This document shows positions 39,568-49,078 of a DNA stretch of 64,000 bases, piece after piece. Within the stretch, counting starts at the first letter, position 1, and each line of letters starts with the position of its first letter. The position numbers were made by a program, and so were the translations under genes. The notes below the pieces were generated by a model, which did not search any database, had not been told where the DNA came from, and was given only the letters and a program-made list of their open reading frames with translations. Origin of the DNA: Polyangia bacterium (GTDB lineage: Bacteria; Myxococcota_A; Polyangia; Nannocystales; Nannocystaceae); the NCBI GenBank assembly GCA_030430565.1, contig JAUIKS010000023.1, positions 1 through 64,000 on the forward strand. Reading direction: 5' to 3'.

Positions 39568-41102
39568 GAGGCGCCACCTCCCGCGAGCCCGCGCCGCTCG
39601 AGCAGCGCCGGGCGCCGCGTGTGCCAGTCGGTCACTGCCTCGTGGGCGGCCGCGGCCGCGAGCAGCGTGGGCTCGCCGAGCCGCGGCCCGATCAGCTGAA
39701 AGCCGATCGGCAGCGGCGGGCTGCCGCCGGGCTCGGCCTGAGTGAAGCCGCCGGGGATCGAGATCGCGGGCAGCCCCGCCAGGTTGGCGCCGATGGTGAA
39801 GACGTCGCTGAGGTACATGGAGAGCGGGTCGCCGGCGTGCCGCCCGAGCGGGAACGCGGGCGTCGGCGAGGTCGGGGTGGCGATCACGTCGCAGGTCTTG
39901 AACGCGGCCTCGTAGTCCCGCGCGATCAGGGTGCGCACCCGCATCGCGCGGCCGTAGTAGCGCTCGTAGGAGTCCGCGCGCAGGACGAAGGTCCCGAGCA
40001 GGATCCGGCGCTTGACCTCGGGGCCGAAGCCGGCGTCGCGGGTGGCCTCGTAGGTCTCGCGCAGGGTGCTCTTCTCGACGCGCAGCCCGTAGCGCACGCC
40101 GTCGAAGCGCGCGAGGTTGGAGGAGGCCTCGGCCGGGCTGAGCACGTAGTAGCAGGCGACGGCGTAGCGCGCGTGCGGGAGCTCGATGTCGACGCGGCTG
40201 GCGCCCGCGCGCTCGAGCGCGGCGACAGAGCGCTCGAAGGCCTCGCGCACGCCGGGGTCCAGGCCGGGTAGATCGAGCATGGCTTTGGGGACACCTACAC
40301 GCAGGCCGCCGGCGCCGCGCTCGCAGGCGACCTCGAGGTCGGGCACGGGCTCGCGCAGCGAGCTGGCGTCGCGCGGGTCGAAGCCGGCGAGGCACTGCAG
40401 CACGCGGGCCGCGTCGCGCACGTCCCGGGCGAACGGCCCGGCCTGGTCGAGGCTCGAGGCGAAGGCGACCATGCCGTAGCGGGACACGCGGCCGTAGGTC
40501 GGCTTGAGCCCGACGACGCCGCAGAAGCCCGCCGGCTGCCGGATCGAGCCGCCCGTGTCGGTGCCCAGCGAGACCGCGGCCATGCGCGCGGCGACGCAGG
40601 CCGCCGAGCCGCCCGAGGATCCGCCTGGCACACGGGTCAGGTCCCACGGGTTGCGCGGCGGCGTGAAGGGGGTGTTCTCGTTGGAGGAGCCCATCGCGAA
40701 CTCGTCCATCGTGAGCTTGCCGAACAGCACCGCGCCGGCGCGCTCGAGCCGCTCGGCGTGGGCGCTGTCGTAGGGCGGCGCCCAGCCGGCGAGGATCTTG
40801 GAGCCGCAGCTCGTCTCGACGCCGCGCGTGACGAAGATGTCCTTAAGCGCCACCGGGACCCCGGCCAGCGGCCCGAGGGTCTCGCCGCGATCGCGGGCGT
40901 CGTCGAGCGCCTGCGCGCGGCTGCGCGCGAGCGCGGCGGGGCGACGCAGGAAGGCGCGCAGCTCGGGCTCGAGCGCCTCGATCTGCGCGAGGTGATCATT
41001 GAGCACGGAGCGGGCGCTCCGCGCTCCGCCGCGCACGGCCGCGGCGATCTCCCGCGCGCTCAGCTCGGTCGCCGGCCTGATGTCTACCAAGGGGGCCTCC
41101 AT
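39564..41102 (-). CDS. gatA: Aspartyl/glutamyl-tRNA amidotransferase subunit A
   Basis: The 512-residue amidase-signature protein has the full Ser-cisSer-Lys triad: Lys87 in GVPVALKDIF, cis-Ser162 in PGGSSGGSAA and nucleophile Ser186 in GTDTGGSIRQPA. The spacing (75 and 24) is the same as in characterised GatA proteins. It hydrolyses glutamine and passes ammonia to GatB. It lies between gatC (3-bp gap) and gatB (4-bp overlap) in the order C-A-B, one operon. Confidence 0.96.
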   Translation of the reverse strand: MEAPLVDIRPATELSAREIAAAVRGGARSARSVLNDHLAQIEALEPELRAFLRRPAALARSRAQALDDARDRGETLGPLAGVPVALKDIFVTRGVETSCGSKILAGWAPPYDSAHAERLERAGAVLFGKLTMDEFAMGSSNENTPFTPPRNPWDLTRVPGGSSGGSAACVAARMAAVSLGTDTGGSIRQPAGFCGVVGLKPTYGRVSRYGMVAFASSLDQAGPFARDVRDAARVLQCLAGFDPRDASSLREPVPDLEVACERGAGGLRVGVPKAMLDLPGLDPGVREAFERSVAALERAGASRVDIELPHARYAVACYYVLSPAEASSNLARFDGVRYGLRVEKSTLRETYEATRDAGFGPEVKRRILLGTFVLRADSYERYYGRAMRVRTLIARDYEAAFKTCDVIATPTSPTPAFPLGRHAGDPLSMYLSDVFTIGANLAGLPAISIPGGFTQAEPGGSPPLPIGFQLIGPRLGEPTLLAAAAAHEAVTDWHTRRPALLERRGLAGGGAS

Positions 41103-41105
41103 CCG

Positions 41106-41456
41106 TCAGTCTTCCTTGAACTTCGGGACGCGGACGTGGTGGTCGCGCGTCGCCGGGGCGCCCGCCAGCGCGAGCTCGCGATCGAGCGGCGCGCTGGCCT
41201 CGTCGGCGCGCAGCCCCGAGCCCGGTCGCGCGGCGCTCAGGTACTCGGGGACATCCGCGATGTCGACCTCCTGCAGCGTCTCGATGTAGCGCACGATGTC
41301 GGCGAGCTGCGCCCCGAGGCGCCCGGCCTCGTCGTCGGTGAGGGACAGCCGGGCGAGCCGCGCGAGCTCCAGCGCGAGCACCCTTGAGCTGTCGTCTACA
41401 CGTTCGTCTGAACGGTCATCCGCGCGGTCTTCGTTGCCGTCACTCGGGGTCGACAT
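41106..41456 (-). CDS. gatC: Aspartyl/glutamyl-tRNA amidotransferase subunit C
   Basis: The 116-residue product has the GatC pattern: LELARLARLSLTDDEAGRLG, LADIVRYIETLQEVDIADVP and a C-terminal VRVPKFKED. An acidic N-terminal extension of about 22 residues (MSTPSDGNEDRADDRSDERV) is longer than in most GatC proteins, and a later start cannot be excluded. GatC stabilises GatA on GatB. It is the first gene of the operon; the upstream 279-bp gap holds an 11-bp tandem repeat array. Confidence 0.92.
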   Translation of the reverse strand: MSTPSDGNEDRADDRSDERVDDSSRVLALELARLARLSLTDDEAGRLGAQLADIVRYIETLQEVDIADVPEYLSAARPGSGLRADEASAPLDRELALAGAPATRDHHVRVPKFKED

Positions 41457-41591
41457 GGGAGCCGAAGGCTAACAGCCCGCCGCGCGCCGGTGGGCGAGGG
41501 CTCGCAGAATCTCCCACACGCGCGCGGGCGGCACCTGCGCGGTCGGGCGCGAGGGGCCGTTCGCAAGCCGGCCGTGTAGCCCGGCACGGTT

Positions 41592-41657
41592 TCGAACTCG
41601 TTTCGAACCTAATTCGAACCGATCTCGAACCTAATTCGAACCGATCTCGAACCAAGC
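41592..41657. repeat. Six tandem 11-bp units with TCGAAC, upstream of gatC
   Basis: TCGAAC recurs exactly every 11 bp at 41592, 41603, 41614, 41625, 41636 and 41647. The inner units alternate TCGAACCTAAT and TCGAACCGATC, giving a higher-order 22-bp unit repeated twice; the first and last units have different tails. Each junction creates a TTCGAA or CTCGAA core. One unit per helical turn places all cores on one face of the DNA. The array lies 135 bp upstream of gatC and about 80 bp upstream of the divergent lipoprotein gene. Confidence 0.8.
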
Positions 41658-41735
41658 GCGCCCCCACTCACGCCCGCGCGCGCCGCCCATCGACGGGGAT
41701 AAGATGACAGCCCCGCGGCGCGGCCGTACACTGAT

Positions 41736-42749
41736 TTGGTGCCCCCCCGGACCCTCTGTCGCGCAGGCGTCGGCCTCGCGTTGTGCACGCTCATCTCGCT
41801 CGGGCTGCTCGCCTGCTCTGCGGATGAGGGCCTCGACGCCGGCGACGCGCAGCGCGAGGGAGCGCTCGCGGCGGACTCGATCGACTCGATGCATCTCGGG
41901 CGGGTCCATCTGATCATCGAGCCGACGGCCGAGACCGACGACGAAGATCGCGACTACCCGGCGCTCGAGATCACCGCGCGGTTTATCCAGTACCGGGGCT
42001 TCGCCGAGGGCTTCGTGCGCTCGAGCTTCGAGCTCAGCGCGCCGGTGCACGAGCGCCTCGCGATCGGCGAGTGCACGCCGACAGACGCGCTCGAGGCGAG
42101 CGAGCTGTGGGACGGCGAGCAGGGTCCAGGCGCCGCCGCCGGGCTCCGCGACGAGTCGCTGCGCGAGCTCCTGCTGCTCGACGCCGGGAACATCAGCGTG
42201 CACCTCGGCGAGCTGCGCTTCGACCTCGGGCTCGCGCTGATCCCCGACCTGCTGCCCTACGTGGCCGGCGTCGAGTACATCCACACGGTCGACGCGCTCG
42301 ACGGCTTCCTCCCCGGCGAGGAGCGCGAGGCGATCACGATCGAGGTCGACGGCGCGGACGACGATGAGCTGCCCGGCTTCATCCACCGCGCGGACATGCC
42401 CGCGCCGCTCGCCCTGCGCGACGCGACGGGGACCTTCGAGCGCGACACGATCACGCTGCGCTGGCGCGAGAGCCAGCTTCGCGGCGCCGACGCGCTGCCG
42501 CTCACGCTGCGCCTGACGTCGCTCTCGAGCGCGGAGCAGACCGGCCGCGAGATCACCTGCGTGGTCCCGGACAGCGGCGAGGCGCGCCTCGACCTGCGCG
42601 AGCTCGGCGAGCTCGGCCTCGGCGGCTCGGGCGACGTGCTCTCGGTCGAGGCGAGCCGCGTCGCCATCACGCACTTCGAGACAGGTGACTTCGTCGACGG
42701 CGAGGTGCTCGTCGAGGTCCGCGACCGCTACCGCACGCGACTCCCCTAG
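41736..42749 (+). CDS. Lipoprotein of unknown function
   Basis: The 337-residue precursor has a lipoprotein signal (VGLALCTLISLGLLAC, Cys27) and a beta-rich mature domain with HLGRVHLIIEPTAETDDEDR, a mid-part FDLGLALIPDLLPYVAGVEY and a C-terminal strand-rich half. Both TTG (41736) and GTG (41739) are possible starts. The family is not recognised; conserved-looking cysteines (GECTP, ITCVVP) may form a disulfide in the periplasm. It is divergent from gatC and is followed by the large kinase gene, with which it might be co-transcribed after a 151-bp gap. Confidence 0.7.
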   Translation: MVPPRTLCRAGVGLALCTLISLGLLACSADEGLDAGDAQREGALAADSIDSMHLGRVHLIIEPTAETDDEDRDYPALEITARFIQYRGFAEGFVRSSFELSAPVHERLAIGECTPTDALEASELWDGEQGPGAAAGLRDESLRELLLLDAGNISVHLGELRFDLGLALIPDLLPYVAGVEYIHTVDALDGFLPGEEREAITIEVDGADDDELPGFIHRADMPAPLALRDATGTFERDTITLRWRESQLRGADALPLTLRLTSLSSAEQTGREITCVVPDSGEARLDLRELGELGLGGSGDVLSVEASRVAITHFETGDFVDGEVLVEVRDRYRTRLP

Positions 42750-42900
42750 CTAGGAGGTCCGCGCGCCGGCTGCTGAGGTACGATTTCGAGCGTGCGCGGG
42801 TGCGCGAGGATCTGCGCGAACGTGCTACCGTCACCTACGCGCCCGGCGCGAGCTCGCGGGCGGGTCGCGCTGTGCAGCGTAGCGATGAGGGGCATGACGT

Positions 42901-45900
42901 ATGCCGCGGATGGGCGAGTACAGACTCGAGGATCTCCTTCACGACGGCCAGAATTCACGGGTCTACCGCGCGGTCCGTGACGGCGACGGCGCGCGCGTCG
43001 TGGTCAAGCTCCCGCGCCCCGGTCGTCACACGGCCGCCCGGCGCGTGAGGCTGCAGCGCGAGTACGAGCTCCTGCAACAATTCGACGACGTGGGCGTGCT
43101 CAAGGCGCTGGGCCTCGAGTCGCTGGGCGAGCAGCTGGCGCTGGTGCTCGAGGACTTCGGCGGCACCTCGCTGCGCGAGCGAGCCCACGGCGACGCGCCG
43201 ATGGAGCTGGGCGAGTTCTTCCGGCTCGCGCTGCGGATCACCGCCGGGCTCGCGGCGATCCACGCGCGCGGCGTGGTCCACCGCGACATCAAGCCGAGCA
43301 ACATCCTCGTCAACCCGGAGAGCGGGCGCGTCGCGATCGCCGACTTCAGCATCTCGTCTCAGCTCACGCGCGAGCGCCAGGGCTTGACCGGCGCGAGCGA
43401 TCTCGAGGGCACGCTCGCGTACATGTCGCCGGAGCAGACCGGCCGCATGAACCGGAGCGTCGACTACCGCAGCGACTACTACTCGCTGGGCGTGAGCTTC
43501 TATCAGCTGCTGACCTGCACCCTGCCCTTCTCCGCCGTGGACGCGGGCGAGCTGGTGCACGCGCACATCGCCGTGGCGCCCGAGCCCCCCAGCGCGCGCC
43601 GGCCCGAGCTGCCGCAGGCGGTCTCGGACATCGTCCTCAAGCTCATGGCCAAGACCGCGGAGCAGCGCTATCAGAGCGCGCGCGGGATCTCGGCGGACCT
43701 CGAGCGCTGCCTCGCCGAGTGGGAGGAGCGCGGCGCGATCGAGGGCTTCACGCCGGGTGAGCACGACCTCTCCGAGCGCTTCCAGATCCCCGAGCGGCTC
43801 TACGGGCGCGAGCGCGAGCTCGTCCGCCTGGAGGCCTGCTTCGAGCGCTGCGCCGCGGGCGGCGTCGAGCTGACGCTGATCGCCGGCGCGCCCGGGATCG
43901 GCAAGTCGGCGCTGGTGAGCGAGCTGCTGCGCTCGATCAGCGCGCGCCGCGGGATGTTCGGCGCGGGCAAGTTCGATCAGCTGGCCGGAGGGACACCTCA
44001 CGCGGGGCTCACGAACGCGATCCGCGACCTCAGCCGCCAGCTGCTGACCGAGTCGGAGTCGGTCATCGCGCGCTGGCGGGCGCGACTGCGGCCCGCGCTG
44101 GGGCGCGACCAGCCCGCCCTGACCGCGCTGGTCCCCGAGCTCTCGCGGCTGCTGGATGACGGCGAGCGCGGCGAGCACGACGAGAGCGAAGGCGCGTCCG
44201 CGCCGTCCGGCGCCGAGGCGAGCGACCGGCTGCGCCGCGCGCTCGCGCACGCGCTGCAGACCTTCGCCAGCGACGAGCACCCGCTGGTGCTGTTCCTCGA
44301 TGATCTCCAGTGGGCGGAGCCCACGACCTTGACGCTGCTCGAGCGCCTGGTCTCTTCGCCAGGCCTGTCGAACCTGCTGATCCTCGGCGCCTACCGAGAC
44401 AACGAGGTCGACGAGAAGCACCCGCTGCGCACCTCGCTTCAGCGCCTGCGCGCGCGCGGGGTCCCGATCGCGCGCTGCGAGCTCGGCCCGCTCACCCGCG
44501 AGGACGTGACGGCGCTGACGCGCGACACGGTCGATCCGGCCGCGGGGAGCGAGGCGGCCGTGCCCGCGCTCGCGGGCTTCCTGCACGACCTGACCGGCGG
44601 CAACCCGTTCTTCTTGCAGGTCGCGCTGCGCTCGCTGCACGAGCGCGGGCTGCTGCGCTTCGACCACGTCCTCCAGGGCTGGAGCTGGGAGCTCGACGCG
44701 CTGCGCCGCGCCGAGCTCTCGGACGACCTGGGCGTCGTGATGTCGACGCGCCTGCACGAGCTGCCGGACTCCGTGCGCGAGCTGCTCGAGCTGGCGGCCT
44801 GCATCGGCAACGACTTCAACCTCGACCTGCTCTCGCTCTCGCTCGACCGCGATCCGGCGGCGGTCGCCGACGGCCTGCTGGAGGCGGTCCGCAAGGGCCT
44901 CGTGCGCCCGGTCGGGAACGCGTACAAGTACGTCGACCGCGACGCGCAGGGCTCGACGCGCGCCGGCGAGGGCGGCGCCCGCGAGGTTCGCTACCGCTTC
45001 CAGCACGACCGGATCCAGCAGGCCGCGTACGCGCTGATCCCCGAGGCGAGCTTGCCCGCGGTGCACCTCAAGACGGGCCGGCTGCTGCTCGAGCGCGGCC
45101 TCGACAGCTCCGACGAGCTGCTGTTTACGCTCACGCAGCACCTCAACCACGCGATCCCGCTGATCGACGACCCCGACGAGCGCCTGCGGCTCGCGGAGTA
45201 CAACCTCCGCGCCGGCCGACGCGCGCAGCGCTCGAGCGCGTGGGAGCTCGCGCGCGCGCACTACTGCCAGGGGATCGAGCTGCTGCCCGAGGACCGCTGG
45301 GGCGCGGCGCACGAGCTCACCTACTCGCTCCTGCTCGCGCTGGCCGAGGTCACGGTGCAGGAGGCCACGAGCGAGGGTCTGAACAGCGCGCGCGGGATCA
45401 TCACGGTGCTCAAGCGCCACGCTCGCACGCTGCTCGAGCGCGTGCGCCTCAGCGACATCAGCTTCTCGATCGGCATGCAGTCCGCGCGCTACGACGAGAG
45501 CCTGCGCGCGGCGCAGGAGGGCCTCGTGGAGCTGGGCTACGCGGCGCCGCGCTCGGGCGCCGCGCCGATCGTGCTCCGCGAGCTCGCGCTCGCGCAGTGG
45601 CGCCTGCATCGCCTCGACCTCGCGCGCTACCTCTCGCGGCCGCGCCTCGACGACCCCGAGCACGAGCTCGCTATGCGAATGTACATCTACGTGTGGCAGA
45701 TGGCGCAGCACGTCGACGACAGCCTGGGGCCGGTCGCGCTGCTGCGGATCGCCAACGAGACGCTGCGCCGCGGGCTCTCGGACTACACGACGCTCGGCCT
45801 CGCCGGCCTCGCGACGATCTTGATCTCGGGCTTCGGCGCGTTCAAGCAGGGCGTGCGGATCGGCGAGCTGGCGATCGAGCTGGCGCTGCAGGGCGGCAAC

Positions 45901-48174
45901 GCCCACGCCGACGCGACCGCGCTGACGTACCTCGGGACCAGCGTGGCGCCCTGGGGCCGCCCGCTCGCCGAGGCCAACGAGCTGCTCACGCACGCGCACG
46001 AGCGGGCCGCCAGCGCGGCGCTGCCCATGGAGCAGCACGGCTACGCCGCGTGGGACGGCCTGGTCCGCTGGTTCCGCGGCGTGCCGCTCGAGGACCTGCG
46101 CGAATTCTCGGGCGCGCGCCTCGACGAGGCGCTGCACTACTTCATGGACGCGCCGGGCTCCGTGTCGCAGCTGGTGTTCGCCGACCGCTGCGCGCGCGCG
46201 CTGATGGGGGACACGCGCGCCCCGTTCGACATGTCCTCTGAAACATGGAGCGAGCACGAGTACCTCGCGACGCTGCGCGACGCCGGCACCGCGATCTTCC
46301 TGGCCCTCCACGCGCTGCTCAGGGCGCAGCTCGCGACGATCGCGGGGGACTTCGAGGCGGCGCGGCGGTGGATCGAGGCGCTGCGGCGTCACGACACCCC
46401 CGCGACGCGCAACTCGCTGATCGGGCAGCGCCGCGACTTCATCGCGGGCCTCAGCGCCGCCGCGCTGGCGACCGACGCGCCGAGCTCGCGGCGCCGCGCG
46501 CTGGTCCGCGAGCTGCGGCGGGCGACGCGGAGCACCGCGCGCGCGGCCGAGCTGCGCGCCGACAACTTCCTCGGGCACCACCTCTTGCTCGAGGCCGAGC
46601 GCGCCCGGCTCGCGGGTCATCACGGCCGCGCGCGCGGGCGCTACGACGAAGCGATCGAGCACGCGCGCGCCCAGCGTGACCTCCGGCTCGAGGCGCTCGC
46701 GCTCGAGCGAGCCGCGCGCTGCGCGTTCGCGGCTGGCCACGAGCTCATCGGCGAGATGTACATTCGGTCATGTCGCAGGACCTACGAGCGCTGGGGCGCG
46801 CTCGTCAAGGTCGAGCGGCTGACCGAGGAGTTCAGCGCGTACTTCACCCGCGCGCGCGCCGGGCAGCCGACGAGCGTGCTCGGGACGCCGAGCTCGTCGA
46901 GCTCGCTCAACGACACGATCGATCTCAAGGCGCTGCTCAAGGCCTCGCGCGCGATCTCGGGCGAGCTCGTGCTCGAGCGGCTGCTGCGCCAGCTGCTCGT
47001 CATCGTGCTCGAGAACGCCGGCGCGCAGCGAGGCGCGCTGCTGCTGATCAACGCGGCCGGCGAGCTGCGGGTCGAGGCCGAGTGCGACCTCGAGCGCGGG
47101 CCCGAGGGCGTGCGCACGCTCGAGTCGCGGGCGCCGGGCGAGCGCGAGTGCCAGGCGATCATCGACTACGTCGCGCGCACGCGCGACGAGGTGGTGCTCG
47201 ACGACGCGACCCACGCCGGCGACTTCACCGGCGATCCCTACATCCTCGAGCACCGCCCGCGCTCGCTGCTGTGCACGCCGATCCTGCACCACGGCGCGCT
47301 CCAGGGCGCGCTCTACCTCGAGAACCGGCTGACCGCGGCGGTGTTCACCAAGCCGCGCCTCGTGCTGCTGACGCAGCTCGCCGCCCAGATCGCGATCTCG
47401 ATCGAGAACGCCCGCCTCTACGAGACGCTCGACGCGGCGCGCGACCGGGCGGTCGCGGCCGACAGGGCCAAGTCGCGCTTTTTGTTGACCATGAGCCACG
47501 AGCTGCGGACGCCGCTCAACGCGGTGATCGGCTACACCGACCTGGTCGAGGAGGACCTCGAGGACGAGGACATGGAGGCGGTGCAGGAGGACCTCGACCG
47601 GATCCGCCAGGGCGCGCGCCGGCTCGTCCGCACCCTGACCAGCATCCTCGAGCTCTCGCGCCTCGAGTCCGAGGACGTCACGCCGTCGCGCGGGCAGGTC
47701 GAGCTCGATCCGCTGCTGCGGGAGATCATCGCCGAGTGCGCTCCGCTCGCGACGCAGCACGGCGACGAGCTCTCGTACTCGCTCGAGGCCGGGGCCCCCG
47801 CGACGATCTGGTCCGACGTGCAGATGACGCGCTACGTGCTGTTCAGCGTGATCGACAACGCGTGCAAGTACACCAAGCAGGGCCGCGTGACCTGCCGCGC
47901 GCGCGCGTGCACTCGAGACACGACGCCAGGCGTCGAATTCGGGGTCGCGGACACCGGCATCGGGATCGCCGCGGAGGCCCACGAGCGGATCTTCGCCGCC
48001 TTCGCCCAGGCCGACGAGGGGACCTCTCGGCAGTTCGAGGGCTCGGGGATCAGCCTCGCGGTCGCGCGGCGCTTCTGCCGACTCCAGGGCGGCGACGTCA
48101 CCGTCGAGAGCGAGCCCGGCGCGGGCGCGACGTTCACGATCTGGCTCCCGCTCGGCCGCGAAGCGCTGCACTGA
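42901..48174 (+). CDS. Fused Ser/Thr kinase, AAA-type ATPase and sensor histidine kinase
   Basis: The 1757-residue protein combines four signalling parts. Residues 1-280 are a Ser/Thr kinase (HRDIKPSNILV with Asp129, IADFSIS in place of DFG, GTLAYMSPEQTGRMNRSVDY). Residues about 295-620 are an ATPase of the predictor/AAA_16 type (Walker A GAPGIGKS at 329, LFLDDLQWAE as Walker B). A long TPR-like helical region follows to about 1350. Residues about 1380-1515 are a GAF domain. The C-terminus is a histidine kinase ([10 protein letters not shown] with His1533, DNACKYT N-box, DTGIGIA, GSGISLA). This is the known 'trifunctional' architecture of myxobacteria and cyanobacteria. DFS instead of DFG is usual in that group. 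It is probably cytoplasmic; no membrane helix was seen. Confidence 0.92.
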   Translation: MPRMGEYRLEDLLHDGQNSRVYRAVRDGDGARVVVKLPRPGRHTAARRVRLQREYELLQQFDDVGVLKALGLESLGEQLALVLEDFGGTSLRERAHGDAPMELGEFFRLALRITAGLAAIHARGVVHRDIKPSNILVNPESGRVAIADFSISSQLTRERQGLTGASDLEGTLAYMSPEQTGRMNRSVDYRSDYYSLGVSFYQLLTCTLPFSAVDAGELVHAHIAVAPEPPSARRPELPQAVSDIVLKLMAKTAEQRYQSARGISADLERCLAEWEERGAIEGFTPGEHDLSERFQIPERLYGRERELVRLEACFERCAAGGVELTLIAGAPGIGKSALVSELLRSISARRGMFGAGKFDQLAGGTPHAGLTNAIRDLSRQLLTESESVIARWRARLRPALGRDQPALTALVPELSRLLDDGERGEHDESEGASAPSGAEASDRLRRALAHALQTFASDEHPLVLFLDDLQWAEPTTLTLLERLVSSPGLSNLLILGAYRDNEVDEKHPLRTSLQRLRARGVPIARCELGPLTREDVTALTRDTVDPAAGSEAAVPALAGFLHDLTGGNPFFLQVALRSLHERGLLRFDHVLQGWSWELDALRRAELSDDLGVVMSTRLHELPDSVRELLELAACIGNDFNLDLLSLSLDRDPAAVADGLLEAVRKGLVRPVGNAYKYVDRDAQGSTRAGEGGAREVRYRFQHDRIQQAAYALIPEASLPAVHLKTGRLLLERGLDSSDELLFTLTQHLNHAIPLIDDPDERLRLAEYNLRAGRRAQRSSAWELARAHYCQGIELLPEDRWGAAHELTYSLLLALAEVTVQEATSEGLNSARGIITVLKRHARTLLERVRLSDISFSIGMQSARYDESLRAAQEGLVELGYAAPRSGAAPIVLRELALAQWRLHRLDLARYLSRPRLDDPEHELAMRMYIYVWQMAQHVDDSLGPVALLRIANETLRRGLSDYTTLGLAGLATILISGFGAFKQGVRIGELAIELALQGGNAHADATALTYLGTSVAPWGRPLAEANELLTHAHERAASAALPMEQHGYAAWDGLVRWFRGVPLEDLREFSGARLDEALHYFMDAPGSVSQLVFADRCARALMGDTRAPFDMSSETWSEHEYLATLRDAGTAIFLALHALLRAQLATIAGDFEAARRWIEALRRHDTPATRNSLIGQRRDFIAGLSAAALATDAPSSRRRALVRELRRATRSTARAAELRADNFLGHHLLLEAERARLAGHHGRARGRYDEAIEHARAQRDLRLEALALERAARCAFAAGHELIGEMYIRSCRRTYERWGALVKVERLTEEFSAYFTRARAGQPTSVLGTPSSSSSLNDTIDLKALLKASRAISGELVLERLLRQLLVIVLENAGAQRGALLLINAAGELRVEAECDLERGPEGVRTLESRAPGERECQAIIDYVARTRDEVVLDDATHAGDFTGDPYILEHRPRSLLCTPILHHGALQGALYLENRLTAAVFTKPRLVLLTQLAAQIAISIENARLYETLDAARDRAVAADRAKSRFLLTMSHELRTPLNAVIGYTDLVEEDLEDEDMEAVQEDLDRIRQGARRLVRTLTSILELSRLESEDVTPSRGQVELDPLLREIIAECAPLATQHGDELSYSLEAGAPATIWSDVQMTRYVLFSVIDNACKYTKQGRVTCRARACTRDTTPGVEFGVADTGIGIAAEAHERIFAAFAQADEGTSRQFEGSGISLAVARRFCRLQGGDVTVESEPGAGATFTIWLPLGREALH

Positions 48175-48229
48175 GCGAGGTCGCGTGGGAGAATCTCGGT
48201 CGCTGTAGACGCGATCGGGGCGCGTCTGT

Positions 48230-49078
48230 ATGCTCCGGGCTTCCATGGGCACGACCCTGAGCCTGAGCCAATCCGCGGCGCGCTCGCGACTCGTGAGCGG
48301 TCTGGTGGCGTTGAGCCTGAGCGCCGTCTCGCTGCCGCGCGCGCGCGCCGAGGCGCCGCCCCCCGCGAGCGCGGACGCGGCGAACACCGAGCCCGCGAAG
48401 GCCGAGCCCGCGAAGGCCGAGCCCGTGAGCACCGAGCCCGCGAAGGCCGAGCCCGCGAGCACCGAGCCCGCGAAGGCCGAGCCCGTGAGCACCGAGCCCG
48501 CGAAGGCCGAGCCCGCGAGCACTGCGCCCGCAAGCACCGAGCCCGCGAACACTGAGCCCGCGAAGCCGGTGACCCCAGCGTCAGGCGAGTCGGGATCCGG
48601 GGCCCCGAGCGCCACGGGCGAAGCCGCCGACCCAGCCTCGAAGCCCGCGCCCGAGACCCCGCCCGTCGGGCCGACGGCTGCCGCGGACGACTCGCTCGAT
48701 CTGCTCAACCCCTCCCGCGGCGGTCGCGTCGCGCTCTCGATCACGGGCGGGCTGCTGCTCGCGGCCGGCGCGGCCTCGCTCACGCTGATGGGTCTTCAGC
48801 TGCAACGCAGCGCGGCGCGGGAGCGCGAGGGCGCCGAGCTGGTCGGCGACACGCCGACGCTGGTCAGCGCCAGCGAGCTGCAGGCGACGCAGGACGCGGG
48901 CGCCCAGGCCAACACGCTCGCGCTCGTCACGGGCGTCGCCGGCGGCTTGCTCATAGGGACAGGCGCGACGATGCTCGTGCTCGGCCTCTCGGGTCTGCGC
49001 AAGCGCGACGCTCGCCACGCCTTCGCGCCCGCGGTCTCGCGGCGCGCGGCTGGGCTGACTTGGAGGATGCGGTTCTGA
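48230..49078 (+). CDS. Membrane protein with 12-unit pentapeptide repeat
   Basis: The 282-residue product has a signal-like N-terminus (LVSGLVALSLSAVSLPRARA) and then twelve pentapeptides of the type [T/A]EP[A/V][K/S/N] encoded by 12 x 15 bp at 48386-48565. A Pro/Ala linker follows, then two C-terminal helices (VALSITGGLLLAAGAASLTL and LALVTGVAGGLLIGTGATML). The alternating Glu/Lys/Pro stretch is an extended periplasmic spacer of the TonB/PE-linker kind. ATG at 48245 is an alternative start. The stop overlaps the ATG of the RCC1-like gene, so the two form an operon. Function unknown; probably anchors or spaces something in the cell envelope. Confidence 0.65.
   Translation: MLRASMGTTLSLSQSAARSRLVSGLVALSLSAVSLPRARAEAPPPASADAANTEPAKAEPAKAEPVSTEPAKAEPASTEPAKAEPVSTEPAKAEPASTAPASTEPANTEPAKPVTPASGESGSGAPSATGEAADPASKPAPETPPVGPTAAADDSLDLLNPSRGGRVALSITGGLLLAAGAASLTLMGLQLQRSAAREREGAELVGDTPTLVSASELQATQDAGAQANTLALVTGVAGGLLIGTGATMLVLGLSGLRKRDARHAFAPAVSRRAAGLTWRMRF
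48386..48565 (+). repeat. Twelve tandem 15-bp units in coding sequence
   Basis: GAGCCCGCGAAGGCC-type 15-mers repeat twelve times without a frame change and encode TEPAK/AEPAS-type pentapeptides. A 60-bp higher-order unit (AEPVS TEPAK AEPAS TEPAK) is seen twice. Such arrays change length by slippage without breaking the frame. Confidence 0.8.

Noticed and set aside
37420-39699. A 759-codon plus-strand frame over the kinase remnant and gatB
   Set aside because: It lies antisense to gatB and the kinase, both with conserved catalytic motifs, and its own translation shows no recognisable domain.
41592-41657. A CRISPR array
   Set aside because: The units are only 11 bp with no unique spacers and there are no cas genes; it is a simple tandem repeat.
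42955-46740. A 1261-codon open frame antisense to the large kinase
   Set aside because: Same GC-bias artefact; composition is Arg/Ala/Glu-rich without motifs, and the plus-strand protein has all expected signalling motifs.
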